From UBA5734 sp964499985 (GTDB lineage Bacteria; Bacillota; Clostridia; Saccharofermentanales; UBA5734), in contig CAZCMX010000026.1 of the NCBI GenBank assembly GCA_964499985.1, positions 1 through 28,267 on the forward strand: DNA of 28,267 nucleotides, in the 5' to 3' direction. Under the pieces are notes generated by a model. That model worked only from the letters and a program-made list of their open reading frames with translations. It did no database searches and was not told where the DNA came from. Shown in pieces: positions 1-8,116 of this stretch; within the stretch, counting starts at the first letter, position 1; each line of letters begins with the position of its first letter. A program made the position numbers and the translations under genes.

Positions 1-23
1 CTAAATCATTCAATTACGACAGC

Positions 24-60
24 CAAAAAGGACCGGGCCACCACAGACCGGTCCTTTTTG
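24..60. terminator. Bidirectional rho-independent terminator
   Basis: A perfect 13-bp inverted repeat (24-36 and 48-60) with an 11-nt loop. The GC core GGACCGG is flanked by five A on one side and five T on the other, so it would work as an intrinsic terminator in either direction. It lies 55 bp past the stop of the DUF2961/GH172-like gene and closes that minus-strand operon. It may also end a plus-strand gene left of the window. Confidence 0.85.
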
Positions 61-114
61 CAAAGAGGAGGAGATGAAAAAGCGAGTGAATTGGCGAAAA
101 TCAGTCAGTCAGCC

Positions 115-1218
115 TCAGCGCGGCCAGCGGGCTGGCGGCTCTGGCAGAGTGGGAAAAACCGTATGCGGATCGGCCTGGTACCAGTAGGCAACCGAGGCGA
201 CGTCGTCCTGGCGTTCGAATAAGCCGCGTTCCTTGCAGACGCCGATCTGCTGCAAGGTCACCTTCAGGTCCGAGCTGAAGTGGATCGGGTCCGGGATATG
301 CCAGCGGTAGAAGCCGCGCATCGGCGGACAGTCATTGTTGTAGTAGGGATTGATGACTTTGTCATGATGCGAGTAAAAGGGGTAGCCCATATAGGGCGTG
401 CAAAAGGTCTGTTCGATGGTCTGGCCGTCGCGGGTCGCGGCAAAACTCCAGGCGCCGCCGAAATAGTCCTCCGTCCCGGTGCCACAGATCGTCGGGTATT
501 GTGCGTCACCATCGATGAAGAACTTCATTTCACCTTCGCCCCACCAGTAGCGTTCGAGCGAGGTCAGAGCCAGATATGTGCCGATATAATAGCCATGGCC
601 ACGGACCTGGTCGAGCAGGCAATAGTCCTCCTTAAGATTGGTCAGGCGCTGGCGCCGCCATTGGGCGTGGAAATAGACGGTGTTTTCCGGCAGCTCATCG
701 TACAGGCAATAATCCACCTGGTAGAAAAACCCGCTGATTTCGGCGCCATGCTGGTTTTCCACAGTGATCCTGGCTTGCTTGCGGAAGGGCATCGGGAAAT
801 AGCTGTTCATGCCGCGCTTCGGATTGACCACGATCGGCTGGGAATTGACCAGCGTCTCGGTCGCGAAGCCGCAGCAGAAGAAATCGCCCAATGGCACCTC
901 GACCGACGGAACCGGTTCGTCATCCCAGTAGAAGCGCAGGACCAGGTCGCGCAGGACAAACAGGCCATGATCGGTCTGGTCGGTGACGGTGATCCAGATA
1001 TGCTGGATCACGCCAGGCCCGGACATTTCGGCCAGCGTCACGGTCGAGCCAATTGGCAGCTTCAGGCAGGGGCTGCCCTTGCGGGACGGGCCCAGAGGGC
1101 TGGCCGCCATGCCACCCTTGCCCGGTTCACCGGTCGGATTCTCGGCATTGATCGTGCGGGTCCGGCCCGGCTGGATGCAGAATAGATTACCCAGATGATT
1201 GCCAATAAATGGTTCCAT
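115..1218 (-). CDS. DUF2961 family protein, GH172-like glycoside hydrolase
   Basis: A 367-residue protein of the DUF2961 family, whose characterised members form GH172 and act on alpha-D-fructofuranosides or D-arabinofuranosides. The conserved CGTGTEDYFGGAW block (about residues 245-257), the early GNHLGNLF segment and the IQHIWITV strand support the family. I start at ATG 1218 because GGAGG lies 5 nt upstream; a longer frame to 1263 has no such site. There is no signal peptide, so the enzyme is probably cytoplasmic. It is the last gene of an operon with a lipoprotein binding protein and two permeases, so its substrate is probably what that importer brings in. The actual glycosidic bond cleaved cannot be told from the sequence; fructofuranoside or arabinofuranoside is a family-level guess. 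Confidence 0.8.
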   Translation of the reverse strand: MEPFIGNHLGNLFCIQPGRTRTINAENPTGEPGKGGMAASPLGPSRKGSPCLKLPIGSTVTLAEMSGPGVIQHIWITVTDQTDHGLFVLRDLVLRFYWDDEPVPSVEVPLGDFFCCGFATETLVNSQPIVVNPKRGMNSYFPMPFRKQARITVENQHGAEISGFFYQVDYCLYDELPENTVYFHAQWRRQRLTNLKEDYCLLDQVRGHGYYIGTYLALTSLERYWWGEGEMKFFIDGDAQYPTICGTGTEDYFGGAWSFAATRDGQTIEQTFCTPYMGYPFYSHHDKVINPYYNNDCPPMRGFYRWHIPDPIHFSSDLKVTLQQIGVCKERGLFERQDDVASVAYWYQADPHTVFPTLPEPPARWPR

Positions 1219-1235
1219 GAAAACCTCCAAGATTC

Positions 1236-1290
1236 GGTGGGTGCTGCCGCCCTGCAGGTGCAAGGACCTGGCCAGGACGAAGAACCCACC
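1236..1290 (-). other. Intergenic hairpin between permease and DUF2961 genes
   Basis: The 78-bp spacer contains an outer perfect 7-bp inverted repeat (GGTGGGT 1236-1242, ACCCACC 1284-1290). Inside it are a 10-bp palindrome CCTGGCCAGG (1267-1276) and a short CAGGT/ACCTG pair (1255-1259, 1266-1270). No T-run follows, so it is more likely an mRNA processing or stability element than a terminator. Confidence 0.4.
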
Positions 1291-1296
1291 ATTTGT

Positions 1297-2136
1297 TTAT
1301 TGCTTGACGCCACCAGCCATGATGCCTTCCATGATGTTTTTCTGGAAGACCAGGACGAAAAGGATGATCGGGAAGACGATGATCCAGCCCATGGTGCTGA
1401 TTTTGTCCCAGGGCAGCTGGTAGCTGCTTTCGCGGGGAATGGTCGTGATCGCGACGCTCAGCACCTCGATTTTCCGGGCATAGAACAGTGGGGTGAACAG
1501 GTCATTGAGGCAGGTGATGAAATTGATGATCGACACCGTGGCGATCGCCGGCCGCATCAGGGGGAAGGTGACATGGATCATTTTCTGGAGGAAATTGGCA
1601 CCATCCACCTCGGCCGCCTCATCGATCGATAGCGGGACTTCCCGGATGAAATTGTAGAGGATCAGCATGGTGAAGGGGATCAAGGCACTGGTGTAGAGCA
1701 CAATCAGGCCCGGGAAGGTGTCGACCAGATCGACCATGCGCATGAAGTCGTACAGGGGGCGGGCTGTGACGATGCCAGGGATCAGGGCGGAGAAAACCAG
1801 GGCACTGAAGGCGATCGTCAAGCCGCGGCTATTGAAGCGCGAGAATGCATACGCCGCTGCCATGCAAAGCACCGTGGAAATCACGAGGGCAAAAACCGTG
1901 ATCAACAGCGTATTGTTGATCTTGGTCATGATGTCGAGGCGATTGAACAAGTAGAAATAATTCTCCAGGGTGGCAGCAGATGGCCAATAATTGATCGGCG
2001 AAGCAAACAGCTGGTTTTTCGGGGTGATCGAGGAGATGAAAATCCAGTAGAGCGGGAACAGGATGACAAACGCTACGATGAGGGTCAATGCCCACCGGAC
2101 AAGAAAGGCCAAGGTTCGATTTAGGGTGGATGACAT
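1297..2136 (-). CDS. Sugar ABC transporter permease, MalG type (CUT1)
   Basis: A 279-residue inner-membrane permease of the binding-protein-dependent transport family (MalG/UgpE side of CUT1 importers). Hydrophobic segments lie at about residues 12-34, 74-96, 107-127, 142-165, 195-216 and 245-266. The cytoplasmic EAA loop that docks the ATPase reads EAAEVDGAN at about 173-181, with the downstream F-P pair. ATG 2136 is preceded by GGAGGT at good spacing. The gene starts 15 nt after the partner permease stop, so the two are surely cotranscribed and pair as a heterodimer. No ATPase gene is nearby; CUT1 systems of Bacillota commonly share an MsmK/MsiK-type ATPase encoded elsewhere. The substrate is unknown; the downstream GH172-like gene is the only hint. 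Confidence 0.93.
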   Translation of the reverse strand: MSSTLNRTLAFLVRWALTLIVAFVILFPLYWIFISSITPKNQLFASPINYWPSAATLENYFYLFNRLDIMTKINNTLLITVFALVISTVLCMAAAYAFSRFNSRGLTIAFSALVFSALIPGIVTARPLYDFMRMVDLVDTFPGLIVLYTSALIPFTMLILYNFIREVPLSIDEAAEVDGANFLQKMIHVTFPLMRPAIATVSIINFITCLNDLFTPLFYARKIEVLSVAITTIPRESSYQLPWDKISTMGWIIVFPIILFVLVFQKNIMEGIMAGGVKQ

Positions 2137-2151
2137 GGCTTTGACCTCCGG

Positions 2152-3024
2152 TTAATCCAGTTTCTTGATCGCAAACAGGTTCAGGCTGCTGATGACGACC
2201 ATGACGGCGAAGAGGAAGACAGCAATGGCCGAGGCATAGCCGAGGTTGAGATTGGTGAAGGCCTCCGTCATGATCCGGTACGACAGGAGTGTCGTGTAGT
2301 CGGCCGGCCCACCGGAGGTCATCGAATAGACGACGTCGTAGCTGGTCAGGCGCCAGAGGGTGAAAAAGATGCTGATCGTCAGGACGGTTTTGGTGATCAT
2401 CGGCAGCGTGATATGCCAGAAAATCCGCAGCGTCTTGGCGCCATCGATCCGGGCGGCTTCATAAAGCTCACCGGGGATGAACTGCAGGCTGGCCAGGACC
2501 AGGATCGCAAAGAAGGGAACGTCCTTCCACAAATCGACTGCAACAACTGCCAGGCGGGCTGAGTCGGCATAAACCAGCCAGTCAAAATGAAAACTGCTAT
2601 TGAAGCGCCGGATCAAATCATTGATCAGGCCGTATTCGTCATTGAAAGCCCAACGGGCAGCCAGGCCGGCAACGACCATGGGCATGGCCCAGGGGATCAG
2701 GACTATCGTCCTCAGGAATCGCTTGCCCCGGAAATTGACATTGAGCAGCAGCGCCAGGGCAATGCCAAATACAATGTGAAAGAGCATTGAGACAATGGTG
2801 AACAGAGTGGTGAATTCAATCGAGACCAGCAGTTTGGGATCACTGAAAATCCGGAAGAAATTGTCCAGGCCGACGAATCTGGGGCCCCCCGGGCGCAGCA
2901 GGCTGATATCAAACAGACTGTTGCGAAACGTCATCGCAACTGGGTAAAGAGTGGTGAATCCCCTGACGAGCAATACTGGCACAACCAGCAGCCAGGCCAG
3001 GAGCAATTTGTTTTTCGCTTTCAT
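2152..3024 (-). CDS. Sugar ABC transporter permease, MalF type (CUT1)
   Basis: A 290-residue permease of the MalF/UgpA type. It begins with a hydrophobic segment after KNK (residues 7-25), has further helices at about 70-95, 106-125, 158-180, 208-225 and near the C-terminus, and carries the EAARIDGAK loop at about 189-197. I start at ATG 3024 (MKAKNKLLLAW), the usual N-terminus for the family. The open frame continues to 3087, but that extension would be read through a strong hairpin (3051-3082). The ribosome site before 3024 is weak (GGGGT about 9 nt upstream). That would fit lower expression of the permeases than of the binding protein encoded just upstream. Confidence 0.9.
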   Translation of the reverse strand: MKAKNKLLLAWLLVVPVLLVRGFTTLYPVAMTFRNSLFDISLLRPGGPRFVGLDNFFRIFSDPKLLVSIEFTTLFTIVSMLFHIVFGIALALLLNVNFRGKRFLRTIVLIPWAMPMVVAGLAARWAFNDEYGLINDLIRRFNSSFHFDWLVYADSARLAVVAVDLWKDVPFFAILVLASLQFIPGELYEAARIDGAKTLRIFWHITLPMITKTVLTISIFFTLWRLTSYDVVYSMTSGGPADYTTLLSYRIMTEAFTNLNLGYASAIAVFLFAVMVVISSLNLFAIKKLD

Positions 3025-3050
3025 AACCGTATGACCCCGTGCGTGGATTG

Positions 3051-3082
3051 GCAGGCAGGCCATCCGGGAACAGCCTGCCTGC
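3051..3082 (-). other. Hairpin between binding-protein and permease genes
   Basis: Perfect 10-bp inverted repeat, GCAGGCAGGC (3051-3060) and GCCTGCCTGC (3073-3082), with a 12-nt loop. It lies 34 nt past the binding-protein stop and ends 27 nt before the permease ATG at 3024. There is no T-run, so partial attenuation or protection of the upstream message from 3'-end decay is more likely than full termination. A similar element sits at 24207-24239. Confidence 0.7.
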
Positions 3083-3115
3083 GGCATGAATCAAATCAAC
3101 TCAAGCAAATGAAGC

Positions 3116-4417
3116 TTAGGGTTTGTAGCGGTCGACTTCGGCCTGAGCTTTGGCGCAGAAGTCGTCGAGGGTGATTTCATCCGAGATGTACTGCTGGAAC
3201 AAGCTGCCCATCGCGCTGATGAATTCCATGGACTGTGGTACCATCGGACGGCCACGCAGGGTGGCATTGTTCAGGTAGTCACGGATCACATCGAGACCTT
3301 CCGCTTTGAAATCAGGGGCATTGAGAACATCCGAGCGGGCCGGCAGGCGGTTGGACATTTCGAAGTAAGCCTTCGAGCCTTCGGCCGATGCAGCATACTG
3401 GAGGAATTTCTTGGCGGCGTCCTTGTTCTTGGAAGCAGCATTCAAAGCATACTGCCAGGTCGCCATATAGGCACTCTTGGTTTCGAATTTGGGCATCGGG
3501 ATCAGGTGGATGCCATCCGGTCCATATTTGCCAGAATCGAGGAAGGTCTGCATGGCTCCGGTGTACATGATCAGTGAGCCATACTTGCCGTCAAAGAACT
3601 TCTGCATCATCGGATCATAGATGTCAGCCAGCTGGGCTTTAGGCGTGTAACCATCCTTGGCCAGGTCATAGAGGAACTGAACAGCTGCCTTGGACTTTGG
3701 ATTGGTCCAGTCATAGTAGTCGCCGCCAAACAAGTTGACGAAGGTACCGATTTCGTTGAAGACATAGGTCTTCTCCCAGGCGCCGCCATAACCGAAATTG
3801 CCGTCTTTGGTGGCTGCCTTGACGAAGGCCAGGAATTCTTCCTGGGTGGTCGGTACGGCCAGGCCGGTCTCCTTGACCTTCTGCTCATTGATCCACATGG
3901 CGAGGATTTCCATGAACATCGGGACGGAATAGATCTGGTCACCCACCATCAGCATGTCTTTGATATAGGTTTCCGGGAAAAATTTCAGAACATCCGGGGT
4001 CAGGACATCGTTCTGGACGGGCTCGAGGAATCCGGTTGTCTTGAAAGCAGAGATCATTTCATCGTTCAGGGTCAGGATATCCACGCTGTCGTCACCCGAT
4101 GAAAGGATGGTTGTGACTTTGGCCTGGCGGTCATCCGGGTTGCTGGGCATGGCGATGACTTCGATGTCGATGCCGGTCGCCTTTTCTGCGTCTGCGATGT
4201 ACTTGTCAAAGGCTTCACCAAAAGTGGTATCAATGGTCATCAGGGTCAGCTTGCCACCGGCAGCAGCGGTCGTTTCACTGGCCGCCGCGCTGGCCGCAGT
4301 TGTCTCGGCAGCGCCAGGGACAGCGGTTGTGGTTGAGGCAGCCGAACAGCCGGCCAGAAGAGCCAGAAGCATGCTGATGCAAAGCAACAGGCTGGTGAGT
4401 TTCCGGAACTTGATCAT
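3116..4417 (-). CDS. Extracellular sugar-binding lipoprotein (SBP family 1, CUT1)
   Basis: A 433-residue solute-binding lipoprotein. The N-terminus (MIKFRKLTSLLLCISMLLALLAGCS) is a type II signal peptide with lipobox LAGC, Cys24 being the predicted lipidated residue. An Ala/Ser/Thr-rich linker follows to about residue 54, then a binding-protein fold with motifs typical of family-1 proteins such as the GKYGSLIMYTGAMQTF region. It is anchored outside the membrane and delivers a sugar to the permeases encoded next. ATG 4417 has GGAGAGG 8 nt upstream. It is the first gene of its operon and diverges from the histidine kinase gene, a layout in which a YesM/YesN-type pair usually controls the neighbouring transporter. 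The ligand cannot be inferred. Confidence 0.93.
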   Translation of the reverse strand: MIKFRKLTSLLLCISMLLALLAGCSAASTTTAVPGAAETTAASAAASETTAAAGGKLTLMTIDTTFGEAFDKYIADAEKATGIDIEVIAMPSNPDDRQAKVTTILSSGDDSVDILTLNDEMISAFKTTGFLEPVQNDVLTPDVLKFFPETYIKDMLMVGDQIYSVPMFMEILAMWINEQKVKETGLAVPTTQEEFLAFVKAATKDGNFGYGGAWEKTYVFNEIGTFVNLFGGDYYDWTNPKSKAAVQFLYDLAKDGYTPKAQLADIYDPMMQKFFDGKYGSLIMYTGAMQTFLDSGKYGPDGIHLIPMPKFETKSAYMATWQYALNAASKNKDAAKKFLQYAASAEGSKAYFEMSNRLPARSDVLNAPDFKAEGLDVIRDYLNNATLRGRPMVPQSMEFISAMGSLFQQYISDEITLDDFCAKAQAEVDRYKP

Positions 4418-4625
4418 GGGGATAACCTCTCCTTCGTTTCTATGTGTGGTTTTTCCCTTAAGCTTAAGTGGAGTTCATGGCATCAGGATACCGGATCTAT
4501 CCTAATGTAAAAATACAAATATCCCGGCACTTTTTATAAATTGTTTGGTTGATCTATCAGGAAGAGTTGTCTGGCGCCCACAGGGACTAGTACAATTCAA
4601 ACAAAGCCTTGGCCCGGGAGGAAGC
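4418..4625. promoter_or_regulatory. Divergent control region between binding-protein operon and two-component genes
   Basis: A 208-bp AT-richer stretch between two divergent start codons, so it should hold promoters for both sides. It contains a perfect 12-bp palindrome CTTAAGCTTAAG (4457-4468) and an inverted repeat AGGATA-N7-TATCCT (4485-4490, 4498-4503). Both are candidate binding sites, for example for the AraC-type response regulator. No convincing -35/-10 pair could be fixed on either strand by eye. Confidence 0.5.
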
Positions 4626-6440
4626 ATGCCATTCGTCCGTCTGACCCGATTTTTCTACCAGCGAAACAGTGCCTTCCGCCGAAAGATCCTGGTGGGCTTT
4701 CTATTGTCTTCCATCCTGCCGGTTTTACTGATTGGTAGCCTGGCCTATTCCTTCTCCTACAAGATCGCGCGCGACAGCATCATCCAGTCGATCACCTATG
4801 CCAATATCCAGTTGAGCAACACCATCTCCAACCGGTTCCTGCAAGGTGCCAATGCAGCCGATATCTTGCCAGCCTATCTTTTCCCTCTGGTCCAGGCCAA
4901 AGGCCAGTCGATCGTCAGCCAGCTCGATCGAGTCAGCCAGATCCGAAGCTATCTGGCCATCCAGCGTGACGCCTATCAGTTTTACCAGATTGTCGTCTAT
5001 CTGAATCCCGATTATCTTGCCAGCAGCGAAGGTCTGACGTTCAAAAGCACAGCCCAGTTATCGGAACGGGGGATCGATCTGGCCCAGCTGCGCAACAATA
5101 CCAGCGCCTGGAACCTGTCATTGGACCAGACAGCATCCGTTGTCGTCAAACAGCGCAACAATATCGCTGACCTGATTTCAGTGTACCGCGGTCTCAGGCG
5201 GACAAACAGTCCGGATTGGGAGTATCTGTTCTTCATTGATCTGGATGCAGCTGAAATCGGGCAGCAACTGCAGCAGGCCAATGCGGGCTCTGGAATCCAC
5301 AGTTATCTGGCCGACCAGGAGGGCCGCATTGTGGCTGATCCCGAGCAAAGCCGGCTTGGCCAAGTGCTCCGGCCCAGTGAGCTGGAGCTAATCCGCCAGG
5401 CCGGAGCCGGACCGCAAATGTCAGGCAGCACATTGGTCCTGTCGCAGAAAATTGCCGCCAATGACTGGCAGATCGTCACCGAGGTCCCCCAGTCCTATAT
5501 CATCAGCCGGTCCAGGATTTTGGTCAGCCTGATCCTGGTCACCTTGCTGATGACGGTTTTTTTCACAGTTTCCATGGTTATTTTCCTGTCGAGAAATCTC
5601 AGCCAGAAGGTCCGCCAGCTCAGTGGCACGATCAGCCGCCTGTCGACGACAACGCCAGACCAGCTGGTCCAGGACCTGACCCCCTTTACCCACCGCGATC
5701 CCCGGGCCATGGATGAAATCGACCAGCTGGCCATTGTGTTCCAAACCATGTTCCGGCAGCAGCACGAAAATGCCAGCAAGCTCCTGGCGATCAGTGTCCA
5801 GAAAGAGCGCCTGGAATACCAGCTGCTGCAAGCCAAGATCAATCCGCATTTCCTGTACAATATTCTCGAGTCGATCCGTCTTTGCAATTCTTCCGGTCAT
5901 CTGCCTGAGGCCCAGCGGATGCTCGTCAATCTTGGCCAGTTCTACCGCCTGAGTCTGCGCAAAGGAGATGATCTGGTCACCATCGAAGACGAGCTGGAAA
6001 TTGCCGAATTATACCTGGATCTGGAAAAAGTCAGCCGCAAGGATGCCTTTAGTTGGACAATCAGCAAGGATGAGTTCATTGAACAGTTCATGATCCCCAA
6101 ATTCACCTTGCAGCCAATCCTGGAAAATTGCATCCTGCACGGCACTCCACCGGGTAAACAGCGGCTGGAAATCGCCCTTTCAGCTGTGCTGGAAGACGAG
6201 CGCATCCGCATCACCGTGCAAGACAATGGCCGGGGGATTGAGCTTGAGACACTGGCCCGGATCCGGGAAACCCTGGCCAGCAAAACAATCCAGACCAGCC
6301 AGTTCTATGGCCTGAATAATGTCAATAAACGTCTGGCCGCATATTCTTCGGGCGAGGCCCGGCTGATGATCGATAGCCAGCCCGGCCAGGGAACGACCGT
6401 CACCTTGACCTTCGATCAAATCCTGAAAGAAATCGAGTGA
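4626..6440 (+). CDS. Sensor histidine kinase, YesM-like (LytS/His_kinase family)
   Basis: A 604-residue membrane sensor kinase. Transmembrane helices at about residues 20-43 and 297-322 flank an extracytoplasmic sensing region of roughly 250 residues. A HAMP-like linker follows (about 323-380), then the PF06580-type motif with phospho-acceptor His408 in INPHFLYN. The ATPase domain shows the N-box LEN at 499-501 and DNGRG at 533-537. I start at ATG 4626, where GGGAGG lies just upstream; an upstream TTG in frame at 4545 has no ribosome site. The stop overlaps the possible GTG start of the next gene, so kinase and regulator are translated together. It probably senses an extracellular sugar or the loaded binding protein and controls the divergent transporter operon. 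Confidence 0.94.
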   Translation: MPFVRLTRFFYQRNSAFRRKILVGFLLSSILPVLLIGSLAYSFSYKIARDSIIQSITYANIQLSNTISNRFLQGANAADILPAYLFPLVQAKGQSIVSQLDRVSQIRSYLAIQRDAYQFYQIVVYLNPDYLASSEGLTFKSTAQLSERGIDLAQLRNNTSAWNLSLDQTASVVVKQRNNIADLISVYRGLRRTNSPDWEYLFFIDLDAAEIGQQLQQANAGSGIHSYLADQEGRIVADPEQSRLGQVLRPSELELIRQAGAGPQMSGSTLVLSQKIAANDWQIVTEVPQSYIISRSRILVSLILVTLLMTVFFTVSMVIFLSRNLSQKVRQLSGTISRLSTTTPDQLVQDLTPFTHRDPRAMDEIDQLAIVFQTMFRQQHENASKLLAISVQKERLEYQLLQAKINPHFLYNILESIRLCNSSGHLPEAQRMLVNLGQFYRLSLRKGDDLVTIEDELEIAELYLDLEKVSRKDAFSWTISKDEFIEQFMIPKFTLQPILENCILHGTPPGKQRLEIALSAVLEDERIRITVQDNGRGIELETLARIRETLASKTIQTSQFYGLNNVNKRLAAYSSGEARLMIDSQPGQGTTVTLTFDQILKEIE

Positions 6441-6445
6441 TCTGC

Positions 6446-8044
6446 ATGAACGATAACCAGCCCAAGCGAATCCTGATCGTCGATGACAATGCCATGGCCA
6501 TTGACGCCATAAAAAGCAATGTCGACTGGCCAAAACTGGGTTGTGACTTGGCCGGCACATTTTCCAATGCTCCGGAGCTTCTCGAGCAGCTTGGCCAGCT
6601 CGCGCCAGATCTCATCATTTCCGATATCCGCATGCCCGGCATGACCGGTCTCGAATTGGCCAAGTCCGTCCTGGCGATCAATCCGGCCATCAAGATCATC
6701 CTGGTCAGCGCCTATGATGATTTCGACTATGCCCGGCAAGCCATCCGGGTGGGGGTCTTCGATTATGTCGAAAAACCGATCCATTTCGATTACCTCAGCC
6801 AAGTCATCGCCAAAGCCGTGGAGAAAATCGATCAGGAACGATTGCTGCTGGCGGAATTCACGCGCAATCGCCAGGCCATGGAGCAGAAGTTCTATCTCGA
6901 TTTGCTAAACTACATGCCTGCAGAGGGTGAATTCGCGCTGGCATCAACCGCTGAATATCTGGATGTCCCCATTGCCTGTCCCCAGTATCTCTGTTTTATC
7001 GTGCGCATCCTCAATGCCCAGCAACGCCAGAGTGTATTCGGAATCCAGCATTACCATGTCCAGCTCCTCAACCTGATCGCCGACGTCAATCAGCTCTTTG
7101 CCGATTGCCGTCTCCTTCGCCAAGTGACGATTGCCAACCAGGTGGTTTTTTTCCTGGGCCATGACCTTGCCCTGTCCCAGTCACTCTATCAGCTGGCCCT
7201 GTACCGGTTGACTGATTTTTTCAATAACCACCAGGATTCACCCCTGGCCTTTGCGATCGGCATCGGCAATGAGGTGCCCTCATTCTGGCAATTGCCGCTT
7301 TCCTTCAACGATGCGAAAACCGCTGCTGATTACCGGTTCTTCTTCCCGGAGCGCAATGTCTACAGCATTCGTGATCTTCATCAAGGGACTGGAAGCCCCC
7401 TGATTTTCACCGATTTTGCCGAAGAAAAGATGCTCAGCCTCTTGTTTAACAAAAACATTTCCGGGATTGAGGATTTTATCCGTGAACTGGAAAATGAGCT
7501 GGCCCATTCCGGATTGGACCGCAGTGGTGTTTTCGCTTTTGTCTATTCGATCATTGCCAAGCTGCTGCAGTTTTTTCAAAAAACCGGCATCACTGCCGAA
7601 TCGGTCGATACCGAAATCGCCCGGACCTTTGCCAATCTGGCGACCTTCTCGACGACCGCTGAGGTTTGTGCCTGGCTAGGCCAGATCCTGATGATGTCTT
7701 GCCAGATTCTGCAAGACTCCCTGGCCTCATCGCATCAGCAAGTCAGCCAGAAAGCATTGAATTACATCGAAACCCATTATGGCGAAGCCGCTCTCAACCT
7801 GACCCAGATCGCTGAGCATGTCAATATGAGCCCCTCCTACCTGAGTGAAATCTTCAAGAAAGAGCTGCAGATGACGGTCTCCGAAGCCATGACCACTGTG
7901 CGGATCGAAGCCGCCAAAGCCTTGCTCAAATCGACCAACCTCCCCCTCAAAGACATCAGCGAGCGCGTCGGTTATGCCAACCAATACTATTTCAGCGCCT
8001 GCTTCAAAAAGCAGACCGGGCAGACGCCATCATCGTTCAGGTGA
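6446..8044 (+). CDS. Two-component response regulator with AraC DNA-binding domain, YesN-like
   Basis: A 532-residue response regulator. The receiver domain (residues 6-125) shows the acidic pair Asp13/Asp14, phospho-acceptor Asp60 (SDIRMPG), Ser88 and Lys110 (EKP). A middle region of about 300 residues has no motif I can name. The C-terminal AraC-type double helix-turn-helix spans about 430-530 (NLTQIAEHVNMSPSYLSEIFKK, ending in GQTPSSFR). I use ATG 6446; a GTG at 6437 overlapping the kinase stop is also possible, and neither has a strong ribosome site, in line with translational coupling. It is the cognate partner of the upstream kinase and probably activates the divergent binding-protein operon. 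Confidence 0.94.
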   Translation: MNDNQPKRILIVDDNAMAIDAIKSNVDWPKLGCDLAGTFSNAPELLEQLGQLAPDLIISDIRMPGMTGLELAKSVLAINPAIKIILVSAYDDFDYARQAIRVGVFDYVEKPIHFDYLSQVIAKAVEKIDQERLLLAEFTRNRQAMEQKFYLDLLNYMPAEGEFALASTAEYLDVPIACPQYLCFIVRILNAQQRQSVFGIQHYHVQLLNLIADVNQLFADCRLLRQVTIANQVVFFLGHDLALSQSLYQLALYRLTDFFNNHQDSPLAFAIGIGNEVPSFWQLPLSFNDAKTAADYRFFFPERNVYSIRDLHQGTGSPLIFTDFAEEKMLSLLFNKNISGIEDFIRELENELAHSGLDRSGVFAFVYSIIAKLLQFFQKTGITAESVDTEIARTFANLATFSTTAEVCAWLGQILMMSCQILQDSLASSHQQVSQKALNYIETHYGEAALNLTQIAEHVNMSPSYLSEIFKKELQMTVSEAMTTVRIEAAKALLKSTNLPLKDISERVGYANQYYFSACFKKQTGQTPSSFR

Positions 8045-8092
8045 GGCCAGTTCATTTATGGGGCCAGCTCCCACTGCAGCCGGTCATTGGGT

Positions 8093-8098
8093 TATAAT
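8093..8098 (+). promoter_or_regulatory. Possible -10 element (TATAAT) before the AraC gene
   Basis: A perfect TATAAT lies 18 nt upstream of the chosen ATG of the AraC regulator, in the 72-bp gap after the response regulator. No recognisable -35 box sits 16-18 nt upstream and no extended -10 TG is present, so it would need an activator or may be fortuitous. Confidence 0.3.
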
Positions 8099-8116
8099 CC
8101 TGTTGAGGGCTACAGC

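Noticed and set aside
74..187. 37-codon plus-strand frame after GAGGAGGAG near the left edge
   Set aside because: The purine run is only 2 nt from the ATG, the frame runs antisense into the DUF2961 gene, and the peptide has no features.
280..1185. 301-codon open frame on the plus strand across the DUF2961 gene
   Set aside because: Shadow of the DUF2961 gene; no start signal and no recognisable family.
3025..3087. 21-codon N-terminal extension of the MalF-type permease
   Set aside because: It would be encoded by a strong intergenic hairpin, and the family normally begins with a short basic stretch as at ATG 3024.
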